Shown here: one piece after another, positions 1 to 7,775 of the stretch
How positions within the stretch are numbered: position 1 is the stretch's first letter
How the letters are laid out: each line of letters begins with the position of its first letter
Assembly (NCBI GenBank): GCA_016875735.1
Contig: VGOW01000012.1
Span: forward strand, 1 to 64,000
DNA from: Chloroflexota bacterium
GTDB taxonomy: Bacteria > Chloroflexota > Anaerolineae > Anaerolineales > VGOW01
Direction of reading: 5' to 3'
DNA length: 64,000 nt
Made by a program: the position numbers and the translations under genes
Notes under the pieces: generated by a model
Told to the model about the DNA's origin: nothing
Databases searched by the model: none
Seen by the model: only the letters and a program-made list of their open reading frames with translations

Positions 1-1
1 G

Positions 2-211
2 CGGCTGATGTTCGCCGCAGGCTTGGCTTACCTGTGGGTCATTTACTTGGGCGCCATCGCGCACGCAGACGATTGGGTGCCGGTCATTCATCGGAGTCAT
101 CGCTGTGATCTGAGCCTGTTCCAATTAGGTCTGCGGCTGTTGGAGTATCTGCTCAACCATGATCAACCTATCCCAAGTTCATTCGCGCTTGAACCAGAAA
201 CTGTCCGGTAG
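2..211 (+). mobile_element. C-terminal end of a transposase, cut by the window edge
   Basis: An open frame enters from the left edge and ends at the TAG at 209-211. The peptide (about 69 residues visible) contains LAYLWVIYLG, the run HRSHRCDLSLFQLGLRLLE and a terminal PIPSSFALEP. I recognise this as the conserved tail of a transposase family common in Chloroflexota genomes (IS4/IS701-like from memory, not verified). The catalytic part is outside the window, so activity cannot be judged. The terminal inverted repeat should lie between the stop and about 260, but I could not identify it securely. Confidence 0.6.
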
Positions 212-218
212 TGAATCC

Positions 219-257
219 AAAAAAAGAAAAGCCACTTGCCTTCAGAGCAAATGGCTT
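219..257 (-). terminator. Rho-independent terminator of the suf/Rieske transcript
   Basis: On the minus strand an 11-bp stem (257-247 with 239-229, one C/A mismatch, 7-nt loop) is followed by a T-rich tract at 230-219 (TTTTCTTTTTTT). It lies about 80 bp beyond the stop of the Rieske gene and separates the minus-strand suf operon from the transposase remnant. Confidence 0.8.
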
Positions 258-286
258 CACATTACGATGTTACGGGGAACAATAGG

Positions 287-337
287 CTTTTTCGGAAATG
301 GCAATTTTACGGCGCAGGCGACGGCAATGCCGTCGCC
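287..337. repeat. Palindromic repeat copy 1 (partial), next to the Rieske stop
   Basis: This stretch shares its order and most bases with 733-785: a TTCGGAAAT start, then AATTTT, a GCGGCG-like block, GGCGACGGCA and its complement. The core GGCGACGGCA at 317-326 pairs perfectly with 328-337, one base before the Rieske stop at 339-341. The terminal inverted repeat present in the second copy is not complete here. Confidence 0.65.
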
Positions 338-338
338 C

Positions 339-695
339 TCAGCCCGCGCCCTCCGGCGGCAGGCCGACGAGGATTTCTCCGTTCTCCACTTTAACCGGGT
401 AGGCGGGAATATCAACGATAGCCGGAAACGACAGCACTCCGCCGGTGCGCACATCGAAGCGCGCGCCGTGGCGCGGACACTCGATCTCGTGCCCGTTCAC
501 CAATTCGCCCTCGGCCACCGGGCCGTCGTCGTGCGAGCACACATCGGCAATGGCGTACAGCGTTCCGGCAATGTTGAACACAGCAATCGCCGCGCCGTCA
601 ATCTCCACAATGCGCCGCTCGCCCTTGCTCAAATCGGCGGGGCCAATGGCAACATATTCGGCAGTGGCGGGGTCAATCTTTTTATACGTGATCAT
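339..695 (-). CDS. Small Rieske [2Fe-2S] ferredoxin-like protein
   Basis: The 118-residue protein is a stand-alone Rieske domain of the NirD/biphenyl-dioxygenase ferredoxin type. The cluster ligands are C53-x-H55 and C73-x2-H76, followed by a typical C-terminal beta strand ending in a short Pro/Gly tail. The start at 695 has GGAGAG 7 nt upstream; a longer upstream reading has no such signal. It is the last gene before the minus-strand terminator and follows sufU, so it may be transcribed at the end of the suf operon, although a 160-bp spacer with a palindromic repeat separates them. Its electron-transfer partner is unknown; a role beside Fe-S assembly is only inferred from position. Confidence 0.85.
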   Translation of the reverse strand: MITYKKIDPATAEYVAIGPADLSKGERRIVEIDGAAIAVFNIAGTLYAIADVCSHDDGPVAEGELVNGHEIECPRHGARFDVRTGGVLSFPAIVDIPAYPVKVENGEILVGLPPEGAG

Positions 696-739
696 TTTTC
701 GTCTCTCCGCAGCAACCACGGATTTCGCTGATTACTTCT

Positions 740-801
740 TCGGAAATAACAATTTTGCGGCGCGGGCGACGGCATTGCCGCCGCCTACTCGTTATTTCCG
801 A
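740..801. repeat. 62-bp palindromic element between sufU and the Rieske gene
   Basis: Perfect 11-bp terminal inverted repeats (TCGGAAATAAC at 740-750, GTTATTTCCGA at 791-801) enclose a GC-rich inner palindrome (GCGGCG/GCCGCCGC). A related copy lies at 287-337. Size and symmetry suit a REP- or MITE-like element. The flank 806-850 carries degenerate words of the type CCGTGAAATCTGTGG that look like an older dispersed repeat. Confidence 0.7.
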
Positions 802-856
802 TAGAGTCTATTGCAAATCATCTCCGTGTCATCCGTGAAATCTGTGGTTCCTTTGC

Positions 857-1240
857 TCAATTATCAGCGTCCGTGATTCCGTAGGCCCCGGCCTTCAACA
901 CTTTGAGCGACAACAGCGCACACTTGAGCCGCGTAGGGCCCAATTCGATGCCGAGCAGTTCGAGAATCTGCTCCTTGCCGATCTGCTTGATCTCGTCGAG
1001 CGACTTGCCGAGTATCTCTTCGGTGAGCATGGAGGCCGAGGCCTGCGAGATGGCGCAGCCCTTGCCGGAAAAGGCCGCTTCCTTCACCCGATCGTTTTCG
1101 TCGAGCCGGATGTCGATGCGGATTCGATCTCCGCACAACGGGTTGTCGTCTTCGTAGGAAATATCCGCCGGTTCCAGTTTTCCGTAATTGCGCGGGTGCT
1201 TGTAGTGATCGAGAATGACCTCTCGATACATGTCGTCCAT
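857..1240 (-). CDS. sufU: SufU-type Fe-S scaffold / zinc-dependent sulfurtransferase
   Basis: The 127-residue protein belongs to the IscU/SufU fold. The three conserved cysteines are visible at C36 (PLCGDR), C62 (GKGCAISQAS) and C107 (RLKCALL), with Asp38 in the CGD motif. In Gram-positive type Suf systems SufU accepts persulfide sulfur from SufS and passes it to the SufBCD scaffold. AGAGGA lies 7 nt before the ATG. It follows sufS by 15 bp. The cluster holds a second, more divergent SufU-like gene on the other side of sufS, so the two may have split roles, for example transfer versus storage; that is inference. Confidence 0.93.
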   Translation of the reverse strand: MDDMYREVILDHYKHPRNYGKLEPADISYEDDNPLCGDRIRIDIRLDENDRVKEAAFSGKGCAISQASASMLTEEILGKSLDEIKQIGKEQILELLGIELGPTRLKCALLSLKVLKAGAYGITDADN

Positions 1241-1255
1241 AAATTTTCCTCTGCC

Positions 1256-2488
1256 TCAAGCAAACAGTTTCTTCACTTCATACAGCCCGTCAACGAGCCG
1301 ATCCACTTCTGCCTGTGTGTTGTAAAGATAAAAACTGGCCCGCGCGGTGGCGGGCAATCCAAAGCGCTCGTGCAGAGGCATGGCGCAGTGATGACCGGCG
1401 CGCACGGCGATGCCGCGCGTGTCGAGGATTTGGGCGATGTCGTGCGGATGCACTCCGTCGAGGGTGAAGGCCGCCACCCCGCCCTTCCGTTCGGCGCGCG
1501 GGCCATACACCTTCACGCCCGGAACTTCTTCGAGCCGATCTAATGCATAAGCAATGATCTCGCGCTCGTGCCCGCTCACCGCGCCCATCCCCGCCGACAC
1601 GAGATAATCAATCGCCGCGCCAAAGCCCACCGCTTCGGCAATGGCCGGGGTGCCGGCCTCGAACTTGTGCGGCAGATCGTTGACTCGAAACTCGGTGAGC
1701 GTCACACGGCGGATCATATCGCCGCCGCCGAGAAAGGGCGGCATGGCTTCGAGCAGTTCCTTCCGCCCCCACAGCACGCCGATGCCGGTGGGGCCGCACA
1801 TCTTGTGCGCCGAGAACGCCAGAAAGTCTGCGCCGAGCGATTGCGTATCCACCGGCAAATGCGGCACCGACTGCGCGCCGTCCACGAGCACCAGCGCCCG
1901 CACCGCGTGCGCCTTCTCGGCGATCTGCGCCACCGGGTTGATTGTGCCCAGCACATTGGACATGTGCGTGAGGCAAACGATCTTCGGCCCCATCTCCAGT
2001 ATCGACTCGAAGCGGGAAAGATTCAGTTCGCCGTCGTCGGTGACGGGGATGACCACGAGGCGGGCGTTCTTTTCGGCGGCCAGCATTTGCCATGGGACGA
2101 TGTTGGAGTGATGCTCCATTTCGGTGATGACGATGACATCGCCGGCTTTGATGTTGGCCCGGCCCCAGCTGTAAGCCACGAGGTTGATCGATTCGGTGGT
2201 GTTGCGGGTGTAAACAATTTCCTGCGCCGACTTGGCGTTGATGAATTTGGCGATGCGCTCGCGCGCGCCTTCGTACAGCGCGGTGGCCTCTTCGGCCAGC
2301 GTGTGCACGCCGCGATGAATGTTGGCGTTGGAGAGGCGATAGTAGTTGTTCATCGCCTCGATGACGGCGGCGGGCTTTTGCGAGGTCGCCGTCGAATCGA
2401 GATAGACGAGCGGGACGCCCGGCTTGATTTCACGAGCCAGCACGGGGAAGTCGGCGCGAAGATTGGAGAGGTCGAGTGAGTCGGTCAT
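1256..2488 (-). CDS. sufS: Cysteine desulfurase SufS (class II)
   Basis: The 410-residue PLP enzyme releases sulfur from cysteine as a protein-bound persulfide. The Schiff-base lysine is K229 in FSAHKM, the catalytic cysteine is C368 in RAGHHCAMP, and HHSN near 126-129 is the usual cofactor-stacking region. Length matches the family. It begins one base after the TGA of the upstream SufU-like gene (ATG at 2486-2488, stop at 2490-2492), which implies translational coupling. Its neighbours sufU on both sides and sufBCD upstream make the assignment secure. Confidence 0.97.
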   Translation of the reverse strand: MTDSLDLSNLRADFPVLAREIKPGVPLVYLDSTATSQKPAAVIEAMNNYYRLSNANIHRGVHTLAEEATALYEGARERIAKFINAKSAQEIVYTRNTTESINLVAYSWGRANIKAGDVIVITEMEHHSNIVPWQMLAAEKNARLVVIPVTDDGELNLSRFESILEMGPKIVCLTHMSNVLGTINPVAQIAEKAHAVRALVLVDGAQSVPHLPVDTQSLGADFLAFSAHKMCGPTGIGVLWGRKELLEAMPPFLGGGDMIRRVTLTEFRVNDLPHKFEAGTPAIAEAVGFGAAIDYLVSAGMGAVSGHEREIIAYALDRLEEVPGVKVYGPRAERKGGVAAFTLDGVHPHDIAQILDTRGIAVRAGHHCAMPLHERFGLPATARASFYLYNTQAEVDRLVDGLYEVKKLFA

Positions 2489-2489
2489 G

Positions 2490-2912
2490 TCAAAAGTCCA
2501 TCACGGGCGCGTCGGCTTGAGATCGAATCGCGGTTCCATTCCGATATTGCGTCGCTGCAAACTTGAGCGCGTTGAGCGCGAGGGTGGCGCAACGGTGTCG
2601 GCTGCCCATCACGTCAGCGCCCATCTCGGCGGCGAGAGAGTCTCCATCCATTCGCATGAGATCAGCCAATGACTTGCCGATGATCTGCTCGACGGTGATG
2701 GACGCCGCCGATTGGCTGATGGTGCAACCCCGGCCCTCGAAGGAGGCCGTCTCGATTCGCCCGCCCGTGATTCTGAGGCACACCGTCACCACGTCGCCGC
2801 AGACGGGGTTGCGCCCGCTGGCAACCGAATCGGGATTGGGCATGGCCCCGAAGTTGCGCGGGTGATCGAAGTGATCGAGGATGAGATCGATGGCCTCTTG
2901 CCGGGTGGGCAC
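2490..2912 (-). CDS. Second SufU/IscU-like scaffold protein
   Basis: The 140-residue protein has the IscU fold signatures: DHFDHPRNFG near the N-terminus, C38 in NPVCGD, C63 in GRGCTISQS and C108 in HRCATL. All three metal/sulfur ligands are retained. It is clearly paralogous to the gene at 857-1240, though divergent. It probably starts with GTG (2910-2912), 3 bp after the sufD stop, with no strong Shine-Dalgarno sequence; translation is likely coupled to sufD. Having one SufU on each side of sufS is unusual, since most suf operons carry one. Confidence 0.88.
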   Translation of the reverse strand: MPTRQEAIDLILDHFDHPRNFGAMPNPDSVASGRNPVCGDVVTVCLRITGGRIETASFEGRGCTISQSAASITVEQIIGKSLADLMRMDGDSLAAEMGADVMGSRHRCATLALNALKFAATQYRNGTAIRSQADAPVMDF

Positions 2913-2915
2913 GGC

Positions 2916-4313
2916 TCATTCACCCGAACCGGATTCGCTCATCTTGCGCTCGATGTCTTTTTTGAGCCGGGCCACCACGCCGGGAAACGGGATGCGCTGC
3001 ATGATCGGGTCGAAGAATCCATCGACGACGAGTTTCTCGGCTTCGGGGCGGGGCATCCCGCGCGACATGAGATAGAAGATGTGCTCCTGTTCTAATTGGC
3101 CCACCGTTGCCCCGTGCGTGCAACGGACATCGTCGGCCATAATTTCGAGGCCGGGAATGGAATCGGCGCGGGCGGTTTTCGAGAGCACGAGGTTGCGGTT
3201 GGCTTGATAGCCGTCGGTCTTCTGCGCGCCGGGCGCCACGTAGATCATACCCTGCCACACCGAGCGGCTTTGATCGCGCAGTGCGCCTTTGAACAACAGA
3301 TCGCTGGTGGTGTGCGGCACGTTGTGATTCTGTTGAGTGTCGTGATCGAGGTGCTGATCCTTCTCGGCAAAGTAGAAGCCCGACATACGCGCCCACGAGT
3401 CTTCGCCGTCGAGATCGATCTCGGAGAAATTTTTGGTGACTCGCGAGCCGACGGCGTTGAACACCCAATCGAGTTTGGCGTTTTGGCCCACGCGCGCGCG
3501 CTCGTGAGTGATGTTCCACGCATTGAGACCGAGCGATTGCAGTTCGACGAATTTGAGGTTGGCGTTTTTGCCGACGATGAGTTCGACGATGCTGGCGTGC
3601 AGGGACTCTGTTTTCGAATCGGGCGAGGTGAGTTCGTGAACGTAGGTAACGGACGCGCCGTCGTCGAGCACGACGAGCAAACGGGTGAAATGACTCTTGC
3701 CGGGAACCGACACCACCGAGTGAAGCGGCAGAGTCACTTCGACTTTTTTCGGCACGTACAGAAAGACGCCGCCGTCCATCAAGGCTTCGGCCAGCGCGGC
3801 AAACCTGCCATCGGTGAGCGGCACGGCTTTGCCCATGAATCTTTTGACCAGCGACTCGTGCTTTGCGGCGGCAGTCTGAAAGTCGGTGAAGATCACCCCT
3901 TTGCGTTTGAGCGCCGGCGAGAGTGTGTTCGATTCGACGCGCCCGCCGTTGATGACGAGCTGGCCGCCCTGCGTTGTGCCCACCAGCGGTTTGAGGAGCG
4001 CGGCCGGCACGCGGCGCGATTTGGCTTTGCCGTTGAGCGCCGACAGTTCCACTTCGTTCCACTTGAACGGGCGAAGATCGGTGCGCCGCCACGCTTCATC
4101 GTTGAGCGTGGGCATGGGCGTGTTCGTGTAGAGCTGCCACGCCGCGAAACGCCGCTTCGTCAGCCACGCCGGGTCTTTCTTTGCCTTTGCCAGCGCCCTC
4201 ACATCGTCAATGCTCAATCCGATTTCGGGAGGAGCGGCAGGTTCGGGTTTGCGTTTGGTTGTGATTACCACCCGTTGGTATTTGGGTGTTTCAATTGTTG
4301 CCAAGTCAGTCAT
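2916..4313 (-). CDS. sufD: SufD, Fe-S assembly scaffold subunit
   Basis: The protein of about 465 residues is a SufB/SufD family beta-helix. It has the ESLHASIVEL segment, the LDHDTQQNHNVPHT region and a C-terminal RADSIPGLEIMADDVRCTHG block typical of SufD, where SufB has a related [13 protein letters not shown] block. SufD pairs with SufB and is needed for iron entry into the SufBC2D complex. I place the start at 4313 (MTDLATIETPK) rather than 4385, because the longer N-terminus would be translated from a palindromic repeat in the sufB-sufD spacer. GGA lies only a few bases upstream, so initiation may be weak. Confidence 0.93.
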   Translation of the reverse strand: MTDLATIETPKYQRVVITTKRKPEPAAPPEIGLSIDDVRALAKAKKDPAWLTKRRFAAWQLYTNTPMPTLNDEAWRRTDLRPFKWNEVELSALNGKAKSRRVPAALLKPLVGTTQGGQLVINGGRVESNTLSPALKRKGVIFTDFQTAAAKHESLVKRFMGKAVPLTDGRFAALAEALMDGGVFLYVPKKVEVTLPLHSVVSVPGKSHFTRLLVVLDDGASVTYVHELTSPDSKTESLHASIVELIVGKNANLKFVELQSLGLNAWNITHERARVGQNAKLDWVFNAVGSRVTKNFSEIDLDGEDSWARMSGFYFAEKDQHLDHDTQQNHNVPHTTSDLLFKGALRDQSRSVWQGMIYVAPGAQKTDGYQANRNLVLSKTARADSIPGLEIMADDVRCTHGATVGQLEQEHIFYLMSRGMPRPEAEKLVVDGFFDPIMQRIPFPGVVARLKKDIERKMSESGSGE

Positions 4314-4362
4314 ATCAATCCATTGGGCAGGGGCAAGCCCCGCCCGCACATTTCCATTGTAG

Positions 4363-4383
4363 GGGCGACCTTCACGGTCGCCC
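4363..4383. repeat. GGGCGACC palindrome between sufB and sufD
   Basis: GGGCGACC (4363-4370), a 5-base loop and GGTCGCCC (4376-4383) form a perfect 8-bp stem preceded by GTAG. Relatives with the same GTAG-GGGCGA...TCGCCC frame occur at 7322-7339 and 45709-45731. There is no T tract, so it is a dispersed palindrome rather than a terminator, but the mRNA hairpin could tune sufD expression. Confidence 0.7.
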
Positions 4384-4390
4384 AAATGCT

Positions 4391-5809
4391 TTACCCCACC
4401 GAGCCTTCCATTTGCAATTGCACCAGCCGGTTGAGTTCCACGGCGTATTCCATCGGCAGTTCTTTCACCAGCGGCTCGATGAAACCGGCCACCACCAGCC
4501 CGGCGGCCTGATCTTCGGGGATGCCGCGACTCATGAGATAGAAGAGCTGCTCCTCCCCGACTTTGGACACCGAGGCTTCGTGGCCGATGGTCACATCGTC
4601 TTCGTCAATTTCGATCACCGGATACGTGTCCGAGCGCGACTTGTCGTCAATCAACAGCGCATCGCACACCACATTCGATTTCGATCCGTGCGCGCCTTTG
4701 TACACTTTGAGCAGTCCGCGATACGATGAGCGCCCCCCGCCTTTGCTGATGGATTTAGAAGTGATGACCGACGAGGTGTTGGGAGCGCCGTGCACTACTT
4801 TGCCACCCGCGTCCAATTGCTGGCCCGCGCCAGCGAAAGCGATGGAGAGAATCTCCCCGTGCGCGCCGGGCTCCATCAAATACACCGCCGGGTACTTCAT
4901 GGTCACCTTCGAGCCGAGATTGCCATCCACCCATTCCATCGTGGCATTCTCGTATGCGGCGGCGCGCTTGGTCACGAGGTTGTAAACGTTCGTTGACCAA
5001 TTCTGAATCGTGGTGTAGCGACAGCGCCCGCCTTTTTTGATGATGATCTCGACGACGGCGCTGTGCAGAGAGTCGCTCGAATAGATCGGCGCAGTACAGC
5101 CTTCAACGTAATGGACATACGCGCCTTCATCGACAATGATGAGCGTGCGTTCGAACTGCCCCATATTCTTGGCGTTGATACGGAAGTAAGCCTGCAAAGG
5201 CATCTCCACGTGCACGCCTTTCGGCACATAGATAAACGAGCCGCCCGACCACACCGCGCTGTTGAGCGCGGCAAACTTGTTGTCGGTGGAAGGGATGATG
5301 GCGCCGAAGTATTCTTTGACCAGATCGGGGTGCTGCTTCAACCCATCGTCCATCGAGAGGAAGAGCACGCCCTTCTCTTCGAGGTCTTTGCGCACCGAGT
5401 GGTAGATCACTTCGGATTCGTACTGCGCGCCCACGCCGGAGAGGAACTTCTGCTCGGCTTCGGGAATGCCCAGTTTGTCGAACGTATTCTTGACTTCGGG
5501 CGACACATCGTCCCAAGACGTTGCGTTATCTTCCGATGGCTTGATGTAGTAGTAGATATCGTCGAAGTCAATCCCGCTGAGGTCGGCGCCCCATGCAGGC
5601 ATGGGCTTCTTATAGAAGATGTCCAGGGCCTTGAGCCGAAAGTCGGTCATCCACTGCGGCTCGCCCTTCATCCTCGAAATTTCGGCGACGATCTCGTGAT
5701 TGAGTCCCTTGCGCGCCTTGAAAACGTAGTTTTCTTCTTCGTGAAAACCGTATTGCTCGAGGTACCGGTCTTTGGTATCGAGGACTTCCTCTTGCGTCTT
5801 ATCGGCCAT
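4391..5809 (-). CDS. sufB: SufB, Fe-S cluster scaffold
   Basis: The 472-residue protein is a full-length SufB. Family landmarks include the region from [10 protein letters not shown], the stretch ending [18 protein letters not shown], the YVEGCTAP loop with the conserved cysteine, and the C-terminal [20 protein letters not shown] block. SufB assembles the nascent cluster with SufC and SufD. The start has a strong GGAGG six bases upstream and lies 11 bp inside the 3' end of sufC, indicating coupling. A palindromic spacer separates it from sufD. Confidence 0.97.
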   Translation of the reverse strand: MADKTQEEVLDTKDRYLEQYGFHEEENYVFKARKGLNHEIVAEISRMKGEPQWMTDFRLKALDIFYKKPMPAWGADLSGIDFDDIYYYIKPSEDNATSWDDVSPEVKNTFDKLGIPEAEQKFLSGVGAQYESEVIYHSVRKDLEEKGVLFLSMDDGLKQHPDLVKEYFGAIIPSTDNKFAALNSAVWSGGSFIYVPKGVHVEMPLQAYFRINAKNMGQFERTLIIVDEGAYVHYVEGCTAPIYSSDSLHSAVVEIIIKKGGRCRYTTIQNWSTNVYNLVTKRAAAYENATMEWVDGNLGSKVTMKYPAVYLMEPGAHGEILSIAFAGAGQQLDAGGKVVHGAPNTSSVITSKSISKGGGRSSYRGLLKVYKGAHGSKSNVVCDALLIDDKSRSDTYPVIEIDEDDVTIGHEASVSKVGEEQLFYLMSRGIPEDQAAGLVVAGFIEPLVKELPMEYAVELNRLVQLQMEGSVG

Positions 5810-6581
5810 TGGCGCCCTCCTCGTGTTTCTCGCGCACCCAATCGTAGCCGCGCTCTTCGAGATGCAAAGCCAGATCGGGGCCGCCGGTTTCGACGATGCG
5901 CCCGTCGAGCATGATATGAACGATCTGCGGTTTGATGTAATTCAGCAATCGCTGATAGTGGGTGATGACCAGCGTGCCCATCTTCGGGCCGGTGAGCGCG
6001 TTCACGCCTTCGGCCACGATGCGCAGGGCGTCAATGTCTAACCCGGAGTCGGTTTCATCGAGCACGGCAATTTCCGGTTCGAGAGTCGCCAACTGCAAAA
6101 TTTCTGCGCGTTTCTTTTCGCCGCCGGAGAATCCTTCGTTGAGATAGCGCCCAGCAAAATCGTTGGGCACTTTCAGCAAATCCATTTTGCTCTTGAGCAT
6201 TTTTCGGAATTCGGGGATGGAGATGCCTTTGTCGGCGGGGTTCTCGGCGCGGCGGCGGGCGTTGATGGCCGTGCGCAAAAAGTTGGCGACCGACACACCG
6301 GGGATGGCAACCGGATACTGAAAGGCAAGGAACAGTCCGAGCCGCGCGCGTTCGTCGGCTTCCAGTTCGAGCAGATCGATGCCCTTGAAAATGATCTGCC
6401 CGGCAGTCACTTCATACGATGGATGCCCCATCAGTGTGTACGCCAGCGTGCTCTTGCCGGTGCCATTCGGGCCCATCAGCGCGTGCACCTCGCCCTGCTT
6501 TACCAGCAAGCTCACGCCTTTGAGTATCGGTTTGTTTTCCACGCTCACATGGAGATTGCGAATTTCGAGAGCGGATGTCAT
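5799..6581 (-). CDS. sufC: SufC ATPase of the Fe-S assembly complex
   Basis: The protein of about 260 residues is an ABC-type ATPase. Walker A is GPNGTGKST, the signature motif is [11 protein letters not shown], Walker B ends [10 protein letters not shown] (D for P after DE, as in SufC) and the switch histidine is in [10 protein letters not shown] place the start at 6581 (MTSALEIR) because AGGAG lies 6 nt upstream; the longer frame runs through the promoter. It is the first gene of the minus-strand suf operon and faces sufR across a shared promoter region. Confidence 0.97.
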   Translation of the reverse strand: MTSALEIRNLHVSVENKPILKGVSLLVKQGEVHALMGPNGTGKSTLAYTLMGHPSYEVTAGQIIFKGIDLLELEADERARLGLFLAFQYPVAIPGVSVANFLRTAINARRRAENPADKGISIPEFRKMLKSKMDLLKVPNDFAGRYLNEGFSGGEKKRAEILQLATLEPEIAVLDETDSGLDIDALRIVAEGVNALTGPKMGTLVITHYQRLLNYIKPQIVHIMLDGRIVETGGPDLALHLEERGYDWVREKHEEGANGR

Positions 6582-6611
6582 TGTTTCTCCTGTATTTCGA
6601 TAAGTGCCGCG

Positions 6612-6640
6612 ATTATATCGCTCCACTCGCTCTCCGTCAA
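6612..6640 (-). promoter_or_regulatory. sufC operon promoter
   Basis: On the minus strand TTGACG (6640-6635), a 17-bp spacer and a perfect TATAAT (6617-6612) sit upstream of sufC. The inferred start is near 6605, giving a leader of about 24 nt that contains the AGGAG site. The -35 box is also one arm of an inverted repeat shared with the sufR promoter. Confidence 0.85.
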
Positions 6641-6669
6641 TAAACAATATAATTATAGCAATTATTGAC
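6636..6669. promoter_or_regulatory. Candidate SufR operator between sufC and sufR
   Basis: GTCAATAA (6636-6643) and TTATTGAC (6662-6669) are perfect 8-bp inverted arms around an 18-bp AT-rich centre that holds a further imperfect symmetry (CAATA ... TATTG). Each arm contains the -35 box of one of the two back-to-back promoters. A repressor dimer bound here could shut both promoters at once. The assignment to SufR is by position. Confidence 0.6.
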
Positions 6670-6693
6670 AGTGGCGACTCTCTCTGCTATACT
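6665..6693 (+). promoter_or_regulatory. sufR promoter, close to a leaderless start
   Basis: TTGACA (6665-6670), a 17-bp spacer and TATACT (6688-6693), with TGC before the -10 box (extended -10). The -10 box ends nine bases before the sufR ATG at 6703, so the inferred transcript has only a 2-4 nt leader. Confidence 0.85.
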
Positions 6694-6702
6694 TCCCGAA
6701 CG

Positions 6703-7320
6703 ATGTCTGCAACTCGCGAAGAAATACTGGGATACATCCGACGAAAGGGGACGGCCAGCGTGAGCGAACTAGCCGAGACCACCGGCGTCACGCCCGTTTC
6801 CATTCGTCACCATCTTTCCGCGTTGCAAGCCGACGGGCTGATCTCCTCCGCCGAGTCCCACTCCGGCGTGGGCCGCCCCAAACTGCTCTACTCGCTCACA
6901 CAGGCCGCGCTCGAACGTTTCCCCACAAAATATCTGCGCCTCACCGACCGGCTGCTCGATGAAATGAAATCGGCGATGCCTGCCGAAATGATCGACCGAA
7001 TGTTTGCCGCCATCGCGCAGGACATCGCCACCGATCACGCGTCGAAATTCGAGGGCAAACCGCTCGACGACAAACTTGGCCTGCTCGTCGAAGTATTGGG
7101 CGAAGAGGGTTTCATGGCCGCGTGGAACAAAGTCGGCGATGCTTACCACCTCACCGAATACAGCTGCCCGTATTTCGTTATCGGCCAGCGCCACCCCGAA
7201 GTGTGCACCATCGATCAAACATTGATCAGCAAAGTGCTCGACCGCCCGGTGGAAAAAACCACCTGCCTGCTCAACGGCGATCAGCGTTGCGTATTCATCA
7301 TTCACCCCCAAACATCGTAG
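6703..7320 (+). CDS. sufR: SufR-type Fe-S cluster-sensing transcriptional regulator
   Basis: The 205-residue protein has an N-terminal winged helix (SVSELAETTGVTPVSIRHHLSAL is the recognition region, about residues 18-40) and a C-terminal domain with four cysteines at C155, C168, C188 and C196 (spacing C-x12-C-x19-C-x7-C). SufR proteins bind a [4Fe-4S] cluster with C-terminal cysteines and repress suf genes when iron-sulfur status is good. I start at ATG 6703, just behind a perfect extended -10 promoter; the longer frame would be translated from promoter DNA. It diverges from sufC and is followed by the sufT-like gene. Confidence 0.9.
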   Translation: MSATREEILGYIRRKGTASVSELAETTGVTPVSIRHHLSALQADGLISSAESHSGVGRPKLLYSLTQAALERFPTKYLRLTDRLLDEMKSAMPAEMIDRMFAAIAQDIATDHASKFEGKPLDDKLGLLVEVLGEEGFMAAWNKVGDAYHLTEYSCPYFVIGQRHPEVCTIDQTLISKVLDRPVEKTTCLLNGDQRCVFIIHPQTS

Positions 7321-7321
7321 C

Positions 7322-7339
7322 GGCGATTCGCGAATCGCC
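7322..7339. repeat. 18-bp perfect palindrome between sufR and sufT
   Basis: GGCGATTCGCGAATCGCC is fully self-complementary and lies right after the sufR stop. It is preceded by GTAGC and followed by CCC, matching the GTAG-GGGCGA...TCGCCC palindrome family at 4363-4383 and 45709-45731. Confidence 0.65.
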
Positions 7340-7356
7340 CCCACCACAGGAAAGCC

Positions 7357-7704
7357 ATGCCCGAAACCGAATCCCCCAACAAAGTTGTGTGGCAAGCCGA
7401 CACCGACAACCCGGAGAAGTCCAACCTCGTGCGCGATGCCCTGCGCGAAGTGGTCGATCCCGAACTCGGCCTCAACGTCATCGAACTCGGCCTCATCCGC
7501 AATTTGGACATTCAACCGGATCGCGCGCACCTCACCATGATTCTCACCACGCCCTTCTGCCCCTACGGCCCCGCCCTGCTCGAAGAGACGCGCCGAAAAA
7601 CTCAAGGCGCTGTCGGCGTCCCGGCGACGATTGAGATGGGAATGGAGTTGTGGAGCCCTGAAATGATGGAGGAAGGCGCGGGCGCGGATTGGGGACTCTT
7701 TTGA
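7357..7704 (+). CDS. sufT: SufT / MIP18-family (DUF59) Fe-S maturation protein
   Basis: The 115-residue protein is a single DUF59 domain. The core DPELGLNVIELGLIRNL and the cysteine-bearing LTTPFCPYGP segment are diagnostic of the PaaD/SufT/MIP18 group, which helps insert Fe-S clusters into client proteins. A hydrophilic N-terminus of about 24 residues precedes the domain. It follows sufR by 36 bp with a palindrome between them and is closed by a good terminator, so sufR-sufT probably form one short transcript. Confidence 0.88.
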   Translation: MPETESPNKVVWQADTDNPEKSNLVRDALREVVDPELGLNVIELGLIRNLDIQPDRAHLTMILTTPFCPYGPALLEETRRKTQGAVGVPATIEMGMELWSPEMMEEGAGADWGLF

Positions 7705-7740
7705 TTGCAGATTTGAGAATGCAGATTGCAGATTGAAAAG

Positions 7741-7768
7741 ACCTTCGGAGAGAGTCCGAAGGTTTTTT
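7741..7768 (+). terminator. Terminator after sufT
   Basis: ACCTTCGGA (7741-7749), a GAGAG loop and TCCGAAGGT (7755-7763) form a perfect 9-bp stem followed by TTTTT. AAAAG lies before the stem, so it may also stop the converging YHS gene. Confidence 0.9.
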
Positions 7769-7775
7769 GTTTGAG

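Noticed and set aside
4314-4385. Longer SufD N-terminus starting at 4385
   Set aside because: These 24 residues would be translated from a palindromic repeat; family alignments by eye start near MTDLATIETPK.
5063-5914. 283-codon plus-strand open frame
   Set aside because: Antisense to sufB/sufC; translation is Arg/His/Glu-rich without motifs.
6769-7605. 278-codon minus-strand open frame
   Set aside because: Antisense to sufR and sufT, both of which have clear family motifs; low-complexity His/Gly/Glu-rich translation.
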